Shown one piece after another: positions 47,984-56,646 of a DNA stretch of 60,974 bases; position 1 is the first letter of the stretch, and each line of letters starts with the position of its first letter. The translations under genes and the position numbers were made by a program. The notes under the pieces were generated by a model. The model was not told where the DNA came from and ran no database searches. It was given only the letters and a program-made list of their open reading frames with translations. Source of the DNA: a virus; the IMG/VR virus record IMGVR_UViG_3300043775_003665, positions 1-60,974 of that record. One strand, 5' to 3'.

Positions 47984-48006
47984 AAAAAAGGTCCTATTGG
48001 ACCTTT
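47984..48006 (-). terminator. Intrinsic terminator overlapping a stop codon
   Basis: On the minus strand AAAGGTCC and GGACCTTT form an 8-bp stem with a 4-base loop (AATA), followed by a T-rich run. The TAG stop of the 47994-48287 gene spans the loop-stem boundary. Confidence 0.72.
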
Positions 48007-48287
48007 GCTTTCTTAAGTATTTTATTTATCTTTGCGCACTTTTCATACTCTTCACGCTCTTCAAAGAGCTCTAACATATCTCCGAGAATTTTAACAATAG
48101 GTTTGATGTCAAGTTCTTGTTTTTCCATTAATTTAAAATCAACTCCTTTGGAAATTATTGATTCATAATTTTCATTTGCAAGTTTGATTTTTAAATCATA
48201 CATTACGTTATTCATTTCTGCTTCTTTTTTAATAGTGTCAATTTCGTTTTCTTGTTCTTCAAATAGATTGTTAAAGTCTTCGTCCAT
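47994..48287 (-). CDS. Small protein with UVR-like YEKC motif (family member 3)
   Basis: The 97-residue product is acidic and helical at the start (MDEDFNNLFEEQENEIDTIK). It ends in LELFEEREEYEKCAKINKILKKA, the same UVR-like motif as three other small proteins here. It has its own class I promoter and its own terminator, so it can be made independently. Confidence 0.8.
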   Translation of the reverse strand: MDEDFNNLFEEQENEIDTIKKEAEMNNVMYDLKIKLANENYESIISKGVDFKLMEKQELDIKPIVKILGDMLELFEEREEYEKCAKINKILKKAKVQ

Positions 48288-48311
48288 GATTATAAGGTTT
48301 TAATTTGATAT

Positions 48312-48344
48312 GTAAATATAATACAAATTCCTGACACGGTAAAA
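48312..48344 (-). promoter_or_regulatory. Class I phage promoter upstream of the 47994-48287 gene
   Basis: TTTTAC (48339-48344), 18 bases, TATATTTAC (48312-48320) on the minus strand. Upstream lies GTTAATAAC at the same distance (38 bases) as in the copy before the 59287-59712 gene. Confidence 0.7.
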
Positions 48345-48370
48345 CTTTTTATCAAAAAGTTATTAACAAT

Positions 48371-49102
48371 TTAGAACGGAACCTCATCAACCATATCCAT
48401 TCCTGAGATTTTAAGCATTACATTCATAGTTGCTTTAACGTCTCCTTCACAATATGTTTTTATTTTTTCAATATTACAATTCCAATACTCTTCAGTAGTA
48501 CTACTTGCCTCCATTATAGTTTTAGGAGATGGAATATTAAGAGTGTCACAGATTAAATCCAAAGATGCACTATTCCAACCTGCAAATTTCCAAATTTCAT
48601 AAGTATCTACAAGACAGTTTTCCCATGGTTTTTTCTTTTGCAAGTGGAATTGATGAGGTATAGCAACTCCATTTACAATCGATCTTTTTATTAGATATGG
48701 AAAATCAAAGTTTTTAATATTATGTCCAGTAAATTGAACAGAAGGACTTTGATTAAAAACAGCCTGAGCAGTTCCCATAAACTCTTTAAGAATTTCCATT
48801 TCACTACCTTTATAGAAAGAGCGAATTTTTGAGGTTGTAATATCATCTTGGAATTTAATCTGTCCCATAGAAATTACAATAACCTTACTAAATTCTGGAC
48901 TAAGAGCCGCCATGTGAGTATACATTTTAGCATCAGTAAGTTCTGTTAGATGTGATTCAGTATTTCTATGCTGTTCTGCTTTTTTTGCCCAATGCTTTAC
49001 AGCACCTGGTCTTTTAGTACAGAATTCTTCGTAAGTTTGGTATTCTGAAGAGGTTTCAATGTCAATAAATAACATTGACTTAAGTTCGCTATTACTATAC
49101 AT
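48371..49102 (-). CDS. PolB-type 3'-5' exonuclease
   Basis: The 243-residue protein has the RNase-H-like exonuclease motifs: FIDIETSS with Asp14 and Glu16, GHNIKNFDFPYLIKR (motif II) and a late YCEGDVKATMNV with the third acidic residue. This matches the family of stand-alone 3'-5' exonucleases related to the proofreading domain of B-family DNA polymerases. It may proofread, trim recombination ends or degrade host DNA. No polymerase domain is attached. Confidence 0.88.
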   Translation of the reverse strand: MYSNSELKSMLFIDIETSSEYQTYEEFCTKRPGAVKHWAKKAEQHRNTESHLTELTDAKMYTHMAALSPEFSKVIVISMGQIKFQDDITTSKIRSFYKGSEMEILKEFMGTAQAVFNQSPSVQFTGHNIKNFDFPYLIKRSIVNGVAIPHQFHLQKKKPWENCLVDTYEIWKFAGWNSASLDLICDTLNIPSPKTIMEASSTTEEYWNCNIEKIKTYCEGDVKATMNVMLKISGMDMVDEVPF

Positions 49103-49343
49103 TCTTTGTGTCTTTTAAATCTTTAAAAATCTTATAAATCGATATTGGATATATGCATTTTTTTGCACTCTTATCTAATTTCTCATTCATCCAATAATGT
49201 GGAACTCCATGTAATTTAGTCAATGAATCAATTACAGAAACTAATTGACCATACATAAGAATTCCTGCAAATTTAAAATAATAGTTCTCACCAATCTTTG
49301 GTTTAACTACATAAATTTTAGGTTCTTTTTTATCTTTTGCCAT
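49095..49343 (-). CDS. Small unknown protein of 82 residues
   Basis: The product begins MAKDKKEPKIYVVKPKIGENYYFKFAG and looks like a small beta-barrel (YGQLVSVIDSLTKLHG) followed by a Lys-rich helix. Its end overlaps the exonuclease start by 8 bases. No family recognised. Confidence 0.68.
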   Translation of the reverse strand: MAKDKKEPKIYVVKPKIGENYYFKFAGILMYGQLVSVIDSLTKLHGVPHYWMNEKLDKSAKKCIYPISIYKIFKDLKDTKNV

Positions 49344-49374
49344 ATATTAATTATACACAAGAAAATAAAAAAGT

Positions 49375-49599
49375 TTAAAGATGTGTAGTATCTACATGGT
49401 CATGAGACTGTCGAAGTTTAAGGTACATATCATATGATATTGTCATTTCAATCCATCCTCCTGTTATTGATTTAGGTACTTCTTTATAGTCAATTATATA
49501 GTGAGGTGGTTCTGTGACTCTATCTAATAAAAAATCCATCATTAGATCAGATTCTCTATTATGAACCCATATTTTTACAAATGTATTATTCATATTCAT
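49375..49599 (-). CDS. Small unknown protein of 74 residues, possible paralogue of 52558-52755
   Basis: The product contains FVKIWVHNRESDLMMDFLLD and a later WIEMTISYDMYLKL. The 65-residue protein at 52558-52755 follows the same plan (HFYIHEGELEYLDKIIKGK, then LVDISYSDFVRL), which suggests a common ancestor. The start overlaps the glycosyltransferase gene by 14 bases. Confidence 0.65.
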   Translation of the reverse strand: MNMNNTFVKIWVHNRESDLMMDFLLDRVTEPPHYIIDYKEVPKSITGGWIEMTISYDMYLKLRQSHDHVDTTHL

Positions 49600-51436
49600 T
49601 ATATATTATATTTGCTGCCATTTCTTCTTTGCCATATCTTGGAGTCGCGTTTAGTGGTGCTCCAGGATTTTCTTCGTATGCCCAATCTTTTAATCCTAAC
49701 TCTTCAAACCTATTTTTAATTTTTTCATTGTAATAGTATCCTATTGTTCTTACTCGTCTTTGAATATCTGCTCTAGATAAATTATGTGTATTTTGTCCAT
49801 TCGCATTATTATATAAGAATTGAACATATCCTAATTTTGGTATTTTGCAGGTTATTGTTTTTAAAAAAGTTCTTACAACTAACTCGTAATCATCTGCAAT
49901 TACAAGACTTCTATTATGTCCTCCAATTTCAAAATAAGTTGATCTTCTCCATGCTCTTACATGGTTAGGAACTCCAACAATATGCCGAATTGTTTTCGGA
50001 TTAATATTATGCTGTGTTGAGACTTTCATCATTTTTCCATTATATATTTCATCTCTATATGAACCATACGCAAATGCAAATCCTTCAGGATATGTTAAAG
50101 AATTCCAATTCTCATCAACCTCTAATGTGTCATTAAAAAAGAATCCGGCCTCTGGATGTTTTTTAGCTGCTTTATAAAGGTCTTCAGTACACCATGGGAC
50201 TAATAAATCATCATGGTCTAATTCGGCTAAAATAAAACCTTTCGACATGGCGCAGCATCTCCATTTAACCTCACCAATATTTCCACCACTTTTTTCTCTA
50301 AAATCATAAAGACGTACTCTTGGGTCTTTTGCTGCAATAGATTCTGCTATTTTTAATGTTTTACCGCCATCTGTGGAATCATTTACTAATACCCATTCCC
50401 AATTACCATAGGTTTGGTCCAGTAAGGATTGATAGGTATTGAATAGTTTTTTACCAGTATTGTATATTGGAGTAAAATATGAAATCATTGAACTATCTTC
50501 TAATCCATCTGGGTTCAACATACTTTCCATCGAACATTGATATGCTGTCTGACCAACATCTCCGGTTGAGAAGTCATTATTAAGGTTTAACCATTTTCTA
50601 CGAAATTGAAGTGGCATACTTGCCATTTCTGGAAAGTTTTCCCAAGATTCTCCTCTAGTTATAATAACATCTGGTTTAAATGAAGCTAATGATATTGCAA
50701 TATCATTATCATTCTTTAAGTATTTAATTTCTAGGCTATCATCCTCATAATTCAATATTTTAAGTGATTTTAATTCAGGTTCATCATCTCCAATATATAA
50801 TACTTTAGGAAGTTTTGCTTTTGAGTTTTTCTGAAGATAGTTGTAGTGCGATAACGTTAATTCGGTAAATGTAAACCATTCAGGATGTTCTTCGTGGATA
50901 GTTCCTATAAGAATTCCATCTGCTCGATAGTTAGGTAAATATGTATATCCATATTCATTGTAAACATCAATACTAACAATATATTGCGCTAAATCTACAC
51001 ATTGTACTTTTGTATATTTAGGGGCTGCTTTTCTATATGTTAATTTGGTAAAATCTTTTCCAGCAACATTTTGTGAAACTACATGAACTTTTTTATCTGG
51101 ATTTTCTAATGAAGATTGTAAAACATATTCATAGAAACCTTCATGTATAATATTGTCATCATCTAAAAAATAAACCCAACCTTCTCTAAATTTTGAAATT
51201 ATAACGGAACATTCAGGATATAGCATTCCAATATCGTCTCCTTTTTCAAAGTTGTATGATGTTGAATCATCTTTTAAATCAAATAGTAATTCTGCATCGA
51301 TATCTTTAAGATTTTTAGTATCAAATACTAAGTGCCAATTAATTTCACATCCGTTTGGAATATTATTAAAAACAGATTCTTTAACCGTTTTTAAATTCTG
51401 AAGACGAGTAGCTCGAGTTATTATATTAATTTTCAT
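49586..51436 (-). CDS. Two-domain glycosyltransferase
   Basis: The 616-residue protein has a first GT-A-type domain (about 1-140) with a DDDN metal motif at 92-95. A middle Rossmann-like part follows (about 210-290; KVLYIGDDEPELKSL). A second, clearer GT2 domain begins near 315 (MISYFTPIYNTGKKLFNTYQSLL, WEWVLVNDSTDGG) and has a LDHDD metal motif near 406. It also has a typical W...R...G acceptor-end region. Roles in decorating phage proteins, DNA bases or the host surface are possible. The presence of a dCMP hydroxymethylase-like enzyme makes DNA glycosylation worth testing. Both domains look intact. Confidence 0.85.
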   Translation of the reverse strand: MKINIITRATRLQNLKTVKESVFNNIPNGCEINWHLVFDTKNLKDIDAELLFDLKDDSTSYNFEKGDDIGMLYPECSVIISKFREGWVYFLDDDNIIHEGFYEYVLQSSLENPDKKVHVVSQNVAGKDFTKLTYRKAAPKYTKVQCVDLAQYIVSIDVYNEYGYTYLPNYRADGILIGTIHEEHPEWFTFTELTLSHYNYLQKNSKAKLPKVLYIGDDEPELKSLKILNYEDDSLEIKYLKNDNDIAISLASFKPDVIITRGESWENFPEMASMPLQFRRKWLNLNNDFSTGDVGQTAYQCSMESMLNPDGLEDSSMISYFTPIYNTGKKLFNTYQSLLDQTYGNWEWVLVNDSTDGGKTLKIAESIAAKDPRVRLYDFREKSGGNIGEVKWRCCAMSKGFILAELDHDDLLVPWCTEDLYKAAKKHPEAGFFFNDTLEVDENWNSLTYPEGFAFAYGSYRDEIYNGKMMKVSTQHNINPKTIRHIVGVPNHVRAWRRSTYFEIGGHNRSLVIADDYELVVRTFLKTITCKIPKLGYVQFLYNNANGQNTHNLSRADIQRRVRTIGYYYNEKIKNRFEELGLKDWAYEENPGAPLNATPRYGKEEMAANIIYNEYE

Positions 51437-51486
51437 ACTAATTATATTATAAAAATAAAATTAGTTTATATATTTTGGTACTTATT

Positions 51487-52188
51487 TTAGATGCCGTGTT
51501 TGATTCGGTTGAAGAGCATGCTCTTCATTATTGGTAACATGCAATCATTATATGGAGGTAGCAAAGTTTTGAATTTTGTATCGAATCTAAAAAATCTGTA
51601 AGAAGTACTTTCTAATTCTGATCTTTTAATAAACTCGGAAATCTTTTTGGTTGAATTTTCTAACTCTTCAACTTTCTTTAAATTAAACTCGCTCCAATTT
51701 ATTTTAAAAGATGAAGGTTCTATATAAGAATAGACGTGAATTTTTTGATTTATTATATCAATGTAAAAAATGTACCCTTTAGTATTGAGATGCTTTTTCT
51801 CTGGAATCTCGGTAATAGTACACTGTGATTCAACTAGTCTCCATTTATCTCTAATAATTCGGTATAGGTCTTCTAGTTTTTCAATTGCAATATCGCAAAC
51901 ATCATACATTGAGTTGACACCATCAATTTCTTCTGGATAGTCATATTTTAAAGACATTGTATCAATATCAATTCCAGTAATTATTCTAGTTTTGCTTTCG
52001 ATCTCGTCTTTTCCATATTTAATATTGTATAGTTTTTCAAGTTCATTCTCTACTTCTAAGATAGCAGAATACAAGCTATTAGCAGAAATCAATTTTTTAA
52101 TTTTATCGATTCCGGCTAATAGCTTGTAGTACTTTAACTCATAGTCATGAGGTGGCTCTGTTAGCCAATTTGGTGTAAAGACGTTCAT
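51487..52188 (-). CDS. Unknown protein of 233 residues
   Basis: The product begins MNVFTPNWLTEPPHDYELKYYKLLAGIDKIKKLI, an aromatic and acidic start, and has a helical middle and a beta-rich segment (GYIFYIDIINQKIHVYSYI). No motif named. It has an A/T-rich intergenic leader of its own. Confidence 0.72.
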   Translation of the reverse strand: MNVFTPNWLTEPPHDYELKYYKLLAGIDKIKKLISANSLYSAILEVENELEKLYNIKYGKDEIESKTRIITGIDIDTMSLKYDYPEEIDGVNSMYDVCDIAIEKLEDLYRIIRDKWRLVESQCTITEIPEKKHLNTKGYIFYIDIINQKIHVYSYIEPSSFKINWSEFNLKKVEELENSTKKISEFIKRSELESTSYRFFRFDTKFKTLLPPYNDCMLPIMKSMLFNRIKHGI

Positions 52189-52249
52189 ACCTATATCTAT
52201 CTTAGATTTACTAAATTATATAGGTATTTCTATTTTATATTACTATAAT

Positions 52250-52561
52250 CTAGGATTTGGTTCTTTTAGTAGCATTGCTCTGCACTCTGGTTGGTGTTTT
52301 TCTAGGATTAATAGTAGTTAATCCCCATTGCAAAATAAACCAACTTGCCTCTTTTTCGGCAGCAACTTTTGAAATTTTAAGCACTTCTCTTATTCTTTCA
52401 ACAGAATATTTAATAAATGCTTCTTCTTTCTCTGGAGTAGTTTTATAATCCATGTACCATGATGGATTTGTTTTAACATCTTCATACGTTACTCCATGGT
52501 CTTTAAGTTGATAGTTAATCAATTCAACAAAAAGTTCTCTTTGTTTTTCTCGGTTTGTCAT
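52250..52561 (-). CDS. Unknown protein of 103 residues
   Basis: The product has a charged helical core (EKEEAFIKYSVERIREVLKIS, EKEASWFILQWGLTT), which I have seen described only as a conserved hypothetical in T4-like phages, and a basic C-terminal tail. It overlaps the next upstream gene by four bases. Confidence 0.7.
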   Translation of the reverse strand: MTNREKQRELFVELINYQLKDHGVTYEDVKTNPSWYMDYKTTPEKEEAFIKYSVERIREVLKISKVAAEKEASWFILQWGLTTINPRKTPTRVQSNATKRTKS

Positions 52562-52755
52562 AATGAAATTAATGAAATAAATGTATTTTTATCGTTTAAT
52601 CTTACAAAATCAGAGTAGGAAATGTCCACTAAATATGAATCTTTAAAGTAGGTTGGGGATATTGTAATTGGATACAACTCTGCATCTAATTTTCCTTTAA
52701 TTATTTTATCCAAGTATTCAAGTTCTCCTTCGTGTATGTAAAAATGAATTTTCAT
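52558..52755 (-). CDS. Small unknown protein of 65 residues
   Basis: Short, beta-rich product (MKIHFYIHEGELEYLDKIIKG, LVDISYSDFVRLND) that resembles the 74-residue protein at 49375-49599. It lies directly before the ClpP gene end. No family recognised. Confidence 0.65.
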   Translation of the reverse strand: MKIHFYIHEGELEYLDKIIKGKLDAELYPITISPTYFKDSYLVDISYSDFVRLNDKNTFISLISL

Positions 52756-53442
52756 TTATTTTCTAGATTTTGATTTAACTGGATTAATAATCTCGTCGAT
52801 TATACCATACTTAAGAGCCTCTTCTGCGCTTAACCATAAATCTCTAGTAGCATCTGCCATTACTTGTTCGGGTTTTTTATCACAATAAGCACCTAATAGG
52901 TTAAATAGTTCTTTATTTACTTTTTGCCATTCTGCCCAGTCGATTTCGGCGTCTTGAATATTCCCACTGAATCCTCCTGAAGATTGGTGTAGCATAGTTG
53001 TCGAGTGTCTTAGTGAACTTCTCTTGCCTTTAGTTCCAGCGCCTAATAATACTGAACCCATAGAAGCTGCCATACCAGTGTTAACCGTTTTAATATCGGA
53101 TTTAATCCATTCCATAACGTCAACCATAGAAAGTCCAGATTTTACTGACCCTCCAGGACTATCAATATGCATTGTTATGTCTCGGTCATCGGTACTATCT
53201 AAAAACATTAATTGAGCCTGAACTATTGTAGACATATTGTCATTAACAGGTCCTGCAACCCATAATAATCTATCCATCATTAATCTTGAGAATATATCCA
53301 TCTGAGTAGCTCTCAATTGTCTCTCTTCTAGGATATAAGGTGTCATTGAAGATTCAATTTGGTTTTTATAGTAATGCATGTTCATTGAACTTATGCCCTT
53401 GTCTAGCATTGCATATCTTTCAAATTCTTTTCCGTGATTCAT
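52756..53442 (-). CDS. clpP: ClpP-type serine protease
   Basis: The 228-residue protein has the full ClpP catalytic set: Ser127 in GMAASMGS, His152 in MLHQ, and Asp201 in TRDLWLSAEEALKYGIID. It also has DSPGGSV near 94-100. ClpP forms a 14-subunit chamber that works with a Clp/Hsp100 unfoldase. A ClpC-like unfoldase is encoded at 54625-56595, only 1.2 kb away. A short UVR-like protein gene overlaps its start by one base. The leading 20 residues before the core are longer than usual for a mature ClpP and may be processed. Confidence 0.94.
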   Translation of the reverse strand: MNHGKEFERYAMLDKGISSMNMHYYKNQIESSMTPYILEERQLRATQMDIFSRLMMDRLLWVAGPVNDNMSTIVQAQLMFLDSTDDRDITMHIDSPGGSVKSGLSMVDVMEWIKSDIKTVNTGMAASMGSVLLGAGTKGKRSSLRHSTTMLHQSSGGFSGNIQDAEIDWAEWQKVNKELFNLLGAYCDKKPEQVMADATRDLWLSAEEALKYGIIDEIINPVKSKSRK

Positions 53443-53747
53443 TATAGTTTCTTTAATAGTTTTTTAATTTGCGTGCATCTTTCATATTTTTCATGAAAGG
53501 TATAAAATTCTAGGCTTTTTAATATTGATTGTTTATATGAACTCTTTGGAAGTTCTGCGTGTTGAATAGCTCCATTTTCATATATAAAATAACAGAGCAA
53601 GGTTTCGTTGCATTCTTTTTTAATATTCATCTCGATAAAATCGACAATTCTATCATGGAATTCAAAATCGCCCTTGATTGAATCGAAATTCTTTCCATTA
53701 ATATAGAATTCTGGAATATTTAATTTGGGTTTCATGCACTCAATCAT
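53442..53747 (-). CDS. Small protein with UVR-like YERC motif (family member 4)
   Basis: The 101-residue product ends in FYTFHEKYERCTQIKKLLKKL, matching the C-terminal motif of three other small proteins here. The N-terminal half (MIECMKPKLNIPEFYINGKNFDSI) is distinct. It overlaps clpP by one base and the thymidylate-synthase-like gene by four bases, so it is translated within the protease operon. Confidence 0.78.
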   Translation of the reverse strand: MIECMKPKLNIPEFYINGKNFDSIKGDFEFHDRIVDFIEMNIKKECNETLLCYFIYENGAIQHAELPKSSYKQSILKSLEFYTFHEKYERCTQIKKLLKKL

Positions 53748-54598
53748 AGCTCTTTTATATTAAGATATTCTGATAATATGTTAATATATTCATCTTTAGG
53801 CAATTCATTATCGATTGCAAAATTAATATTATTTATCATCGAAACTCCGCATTTAGTTAATTGCATTACGCTGTTTTCAATATTAAAAATAGGTTCTAAT
53901 AATTCCATTGAGTATTGTTTCTCATGAAGAGGCTCATTAACAATTTTTTCGGCTAATTCAAAGTGTCTTTCGTAAAAGTGAATGTTATCTGCCCAGTGGT
54001 GATATACTCCAAGTTCTAATTCTGGGTAAGTTGACTTTAACCAAAGATAAACATGTTGATGAACAAATGCAAAGAAAGGAGCATCAAATGTAAGTCCATA
54101 AAATATATCGTTAGAACGCATTTGAACTTTCATATCTAACTTGTTGCGCCTGATTGAAAAGTTCAGGTACATAGTACATACAAAATCTTTATTACCTTCA
54201 AACTGGTATTTTGGCTGATTTAAGAAAGCAATTGCCTGTCTAGTGTTCTTGTCTGCTTTAAGAGAATCGACTACCCATTGTAATTGTTCTCCGAAAAGAA
54301 GAGAACCGTAATTTGAATTAATTTCGTTTGTTCCGGGATTTGTTATGTTTTTCCAAAATCCAGAAAACTTATTAATGTAATCAATATTGGTATCTTTATA
54401 AAGGTACCACGCTAATTCTCCGGCAAAATACTTCCAATTAAACTCTCTACTATTAAAATTAGCAAATGGTTCTTTTGGATTAATTTGATATCCAGCATAG
54501 AGTAATTCGGTAACTTCAAGGTCTCTTGGTTTAGAGACCTCTCCGTGTATTTTTATATCTGAGATTATGTGTTTGAATTGGTGTGAAAAGGTTTTCAT
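53744..54598 (-). CDS. Thymidylate synthase/dCMP hydroxymethylase family enzyme
   Basis: The 284-residue protein belongs to the thymidylate synthase fold: EINSNYGSLLFG (92-103), a catalytic Cys141 in DFVCTMYLNF, and MRSNDIFYGLTFDAP (160-174). T4 dCMP hydroxymethylase gp42 has MRSNDVVFGFRNDYAW and Cys148 in DFMCTN; here the segment aligns well. The residue at 172 is Asp, not the Asn of thymidylate synthases; in gp42 Asp179 at this place selects dCMP. It may therefore make 5-hydroxymethyl-dCMP, but only biochemistry can settle this. Confidence 0.9.
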   Translation of the reverse strand: MKTFSHQFKHIISDIKIHGEVSKPRDLEVTELLYAGYQINPKEPFANFNSREFNWKYFAGELAWYLYKDTNIDYINKFSGFWKNITNPGTNEINSNYGSLLFGEQLQWVVDSLKADKNTRQAIAFLNQPKYQFEGNKDFVCTMYLNFSIRRNKLDMKVQMRSNDIFYGLTFDAPFFAFVHQHVYLWLKSTYPELELGVYHHWADNIHFYERHFELAEKIVNEPLHEKQYSMELLEPIFNIENSVMQLTKCGVSMINNINFAIDNELPKDEYINILSEYLNIKEL

Positions 54599-54624
54599 AT
54601 TTCTAATTTTATTATATTATATGA

Positions 54625-56595
54625 TTATTTTACAGAAAGTTTCTCATCTCCTTTTTTATGAGATATCGTGTATGCTTTATTTCCTTTAACAATTTCTTTG
54701 GCTAATATACCATCTGCTAATAAGTCTTCAACATATGTTTGAATTGCTCTTTTAAGAGGTCTGGCTCCATATTGTGCATCATATCCATGTTCTGCTAAAA
54801 ATACTACTGCAGTTTTTGCAATTTTAATAACATAATCTTGCTCTGCCATTCTTTCAATTACTTTTTGAATTTCTATTTCTGCAATTTTAGCAACATCTTC
54901 TTGTTTTAATCCATCAAACAATACTATTTCATCCAGTCTATTTAAGAATTCTGGTGCAAATTTGTTTTTAAGTTCTTTTCGAATAACTGTTTCCATTTCC
55001 ATTTTATGGGAAGTAGTAGAACTTGAACTTGAGAATCCGATTCCAGCTCCAAATTCTGCAACTCTTTTTGCTCCAACATTACTTGTCATAATAATGATAG
55101 TATTTGTAAAGTCAATAGTTCTACCAAGAGTATCAGTTAAACGACCCTCATCCAGAACCTGCAATAAGACATTAAAAATATCTGGATGCGCCTTTTCAAC
55201 CTCATCAAATAGGACTACAGAATATGGTTTGCGTCGGACTTGCTCTGTTAACTGTCCGCCATCTTCATGTCCTTCATATCCTGGAGGAGAACCAATAAGT
55301 CTACTTACATTAAATTTCTCTTGGTATTCTGACATATCGATTCTAATTAAGGAATCTTCGCTTCCAAAATAGTATTCAGAAAGGGCTTTAACAGTTTCTG
55401 TTTTACCAACTCCAGTAGGTCCGATAAACATAAATGAACCGATAGGTTTTTTAGATGAACTTACACCAGTTCGGCTTCTTTTAATAACTCTACATAGACC
55501 TTCAACTGCAGTATCTTGCCCAATAATCATAGATTTTAATTCATTTTCCATATCAATAACAATTCTGCTCTCGTCATCGGTCATTCTTGTTACTGGAATC
55601 CCGGTAGATTCTGAAATTACTTCAGCAATATCTTCATAAGTTACTGCCTTCCGATTTAACCGGAGAGTCTCCTCCCATTCCTTGGTTCTTTTTGTTATAT
55701 CTTCTCGTTTACTTATTTCAAGGTCTCTTAATTTTCCGGCTTTTTCATAGTCCGTAGAATCTGCTGCTTTTAATTTTTGGGATTTTAATTTATCAGCTTC
55801 AATTTCAAGTTCTTTAATAATTTCTGGGATTTTTACCTCTTTTAAATGCACCTTTGCTCCAGCCTCATCCATAACATCAATTGCTTTGTCCGGTAATTCT
55901 CTTTGAGTAATATATCGGTCAGATAGCATTACGCATGCTTTAATAGCCTCGGCAGTATATGATACCGAATGGAAGTCTTCGTAGTTTGGTTTGATTCTAT
56001 CTAATATTTCAATAGCATCTTCAAGGGATGGTGGGTCTATAAAGATTTCTTGGAATCTTCGGGTAAGAGCCCCATCAGTTTCAATATTTTCACGATATTC
56101 ATCGATTGTTGTAGCACCAATACATTGTACTTGTCCTCTTGCCAATGCAGGTTTAAGGATATTACTAGCGTCTAATGAACCACTTACACCACCAGCACCT
56201 ACAATCGTGTGAATCTCATCAATAAAGACAATAACATCTGGGTTTTCTTTAAGTTCATCAACGATGTTTTTCATTCGTTCCTCGAATTCTCCACGGTATT
56301 TTGTACCTGCAACCACATTGGCTATATTAAGCGCGATTATACGTTTATTAAGAAGAGTCATTGCAACTTTCTTTTCAACAATTCGCTGGGCAATTGCTTC
56401 AACCAGGGCAGTTTTACCCACACCAGGATCCCCTAAAATAATTGGATTGTTTTTCTTTCTACGAGATAGGATTTGACATATTCTATAGACTTCTTTCTCC
56501 CGTCCGATTATAGGGTCAAGTTTCCCATCCGCCGCTAATTTAGTTAAGTCCTCTCCAAATTGGTCAATGAATGGAGTATTTGTTTTCTTGGTCAT
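54625..56595 (-). CDS. clpC: ClpC-like AAA+ unfoldase without N-domain
   Basis: The 656-residue protein has two AAA+ modules. The first has Walker A GDPGVGKT (55-62), Walker B VIVFIDEIHT and a sensor region. The second has Walker A GPTGVGKTE near 389 and VVLFDEVEKAHPD. Between them lies a UVR-like helix (STDYEKAGKLRDLE, about 275-290), as in ClpC. Near 515-521 an IGF sequence (GAGIGF) matches the ClpP-binding loop of Clp unfoldases. The usual N-terminal domain of about 145 residues, which binds adaptors and substrates, is absent: the D1 module starts almost at the ATG. It should pair with the phage ClpP. Confidence 0.93.
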   Translation of the reverse strand: MTKKTNTPFIDQFGEDLTKLAADGKLDPIIGREKEVYRICQILSRRKKNNPIILGDPGVGKTALVEAIAQRIVEKKVAMTLLNKRIIALNIANVVAGTKYRGEFEERMKNIVDELKENPDVIVFIDEIHTIVGAGGVSGSLDASNILKPALARGQVQCIGATTIDEYRENIETDGALTRRFQEIFIDPPSLEDAIEILDRIKPNYEDFHSVSYTAEAIKACVMLSDRYITQRELPDKAIDVMDEAGAKVHLKEVKIPEIIKELEIEADKLKSQKLKAADSTDYEKAGKLRDLEISKREDITKRTKEWEETLRLNRKAVTYEDIAEVISESTGIPVTRMTDDESRIVIDMENELKSMIIGQDTAVEGLCRVIKRSRTGVSSSKKPIGSFMFIGPTGVGKTETVKALSEYYFGSEDSLIRIDMSEYQEKFNVSRLIGSPPGYEGHEDGGQLTEQVRRKPYSVVLFDEVEKAHPDIFNVLLQVLDEGRLTDTLGRTIDFTNTIIIMTSNVGAKRVAEFGAGIGFSSSSSTTSHKMEMETVIRKELKNKFAPEFLNRLDEIVLFDGLKQEDVAKIAEIEIQKVIERMAEQDYVIKIAKTAVVFLAEHGYDAQYGARPLKRAIQTYVEDLLADGILAKEIVKGNKAYTISHKKGDEKLSVK

Positions 56596-56646
56596 ATTGT
56601 GTAGATTAATTTATTATGATAGTATTATAATATGCGCGGATCCCTA

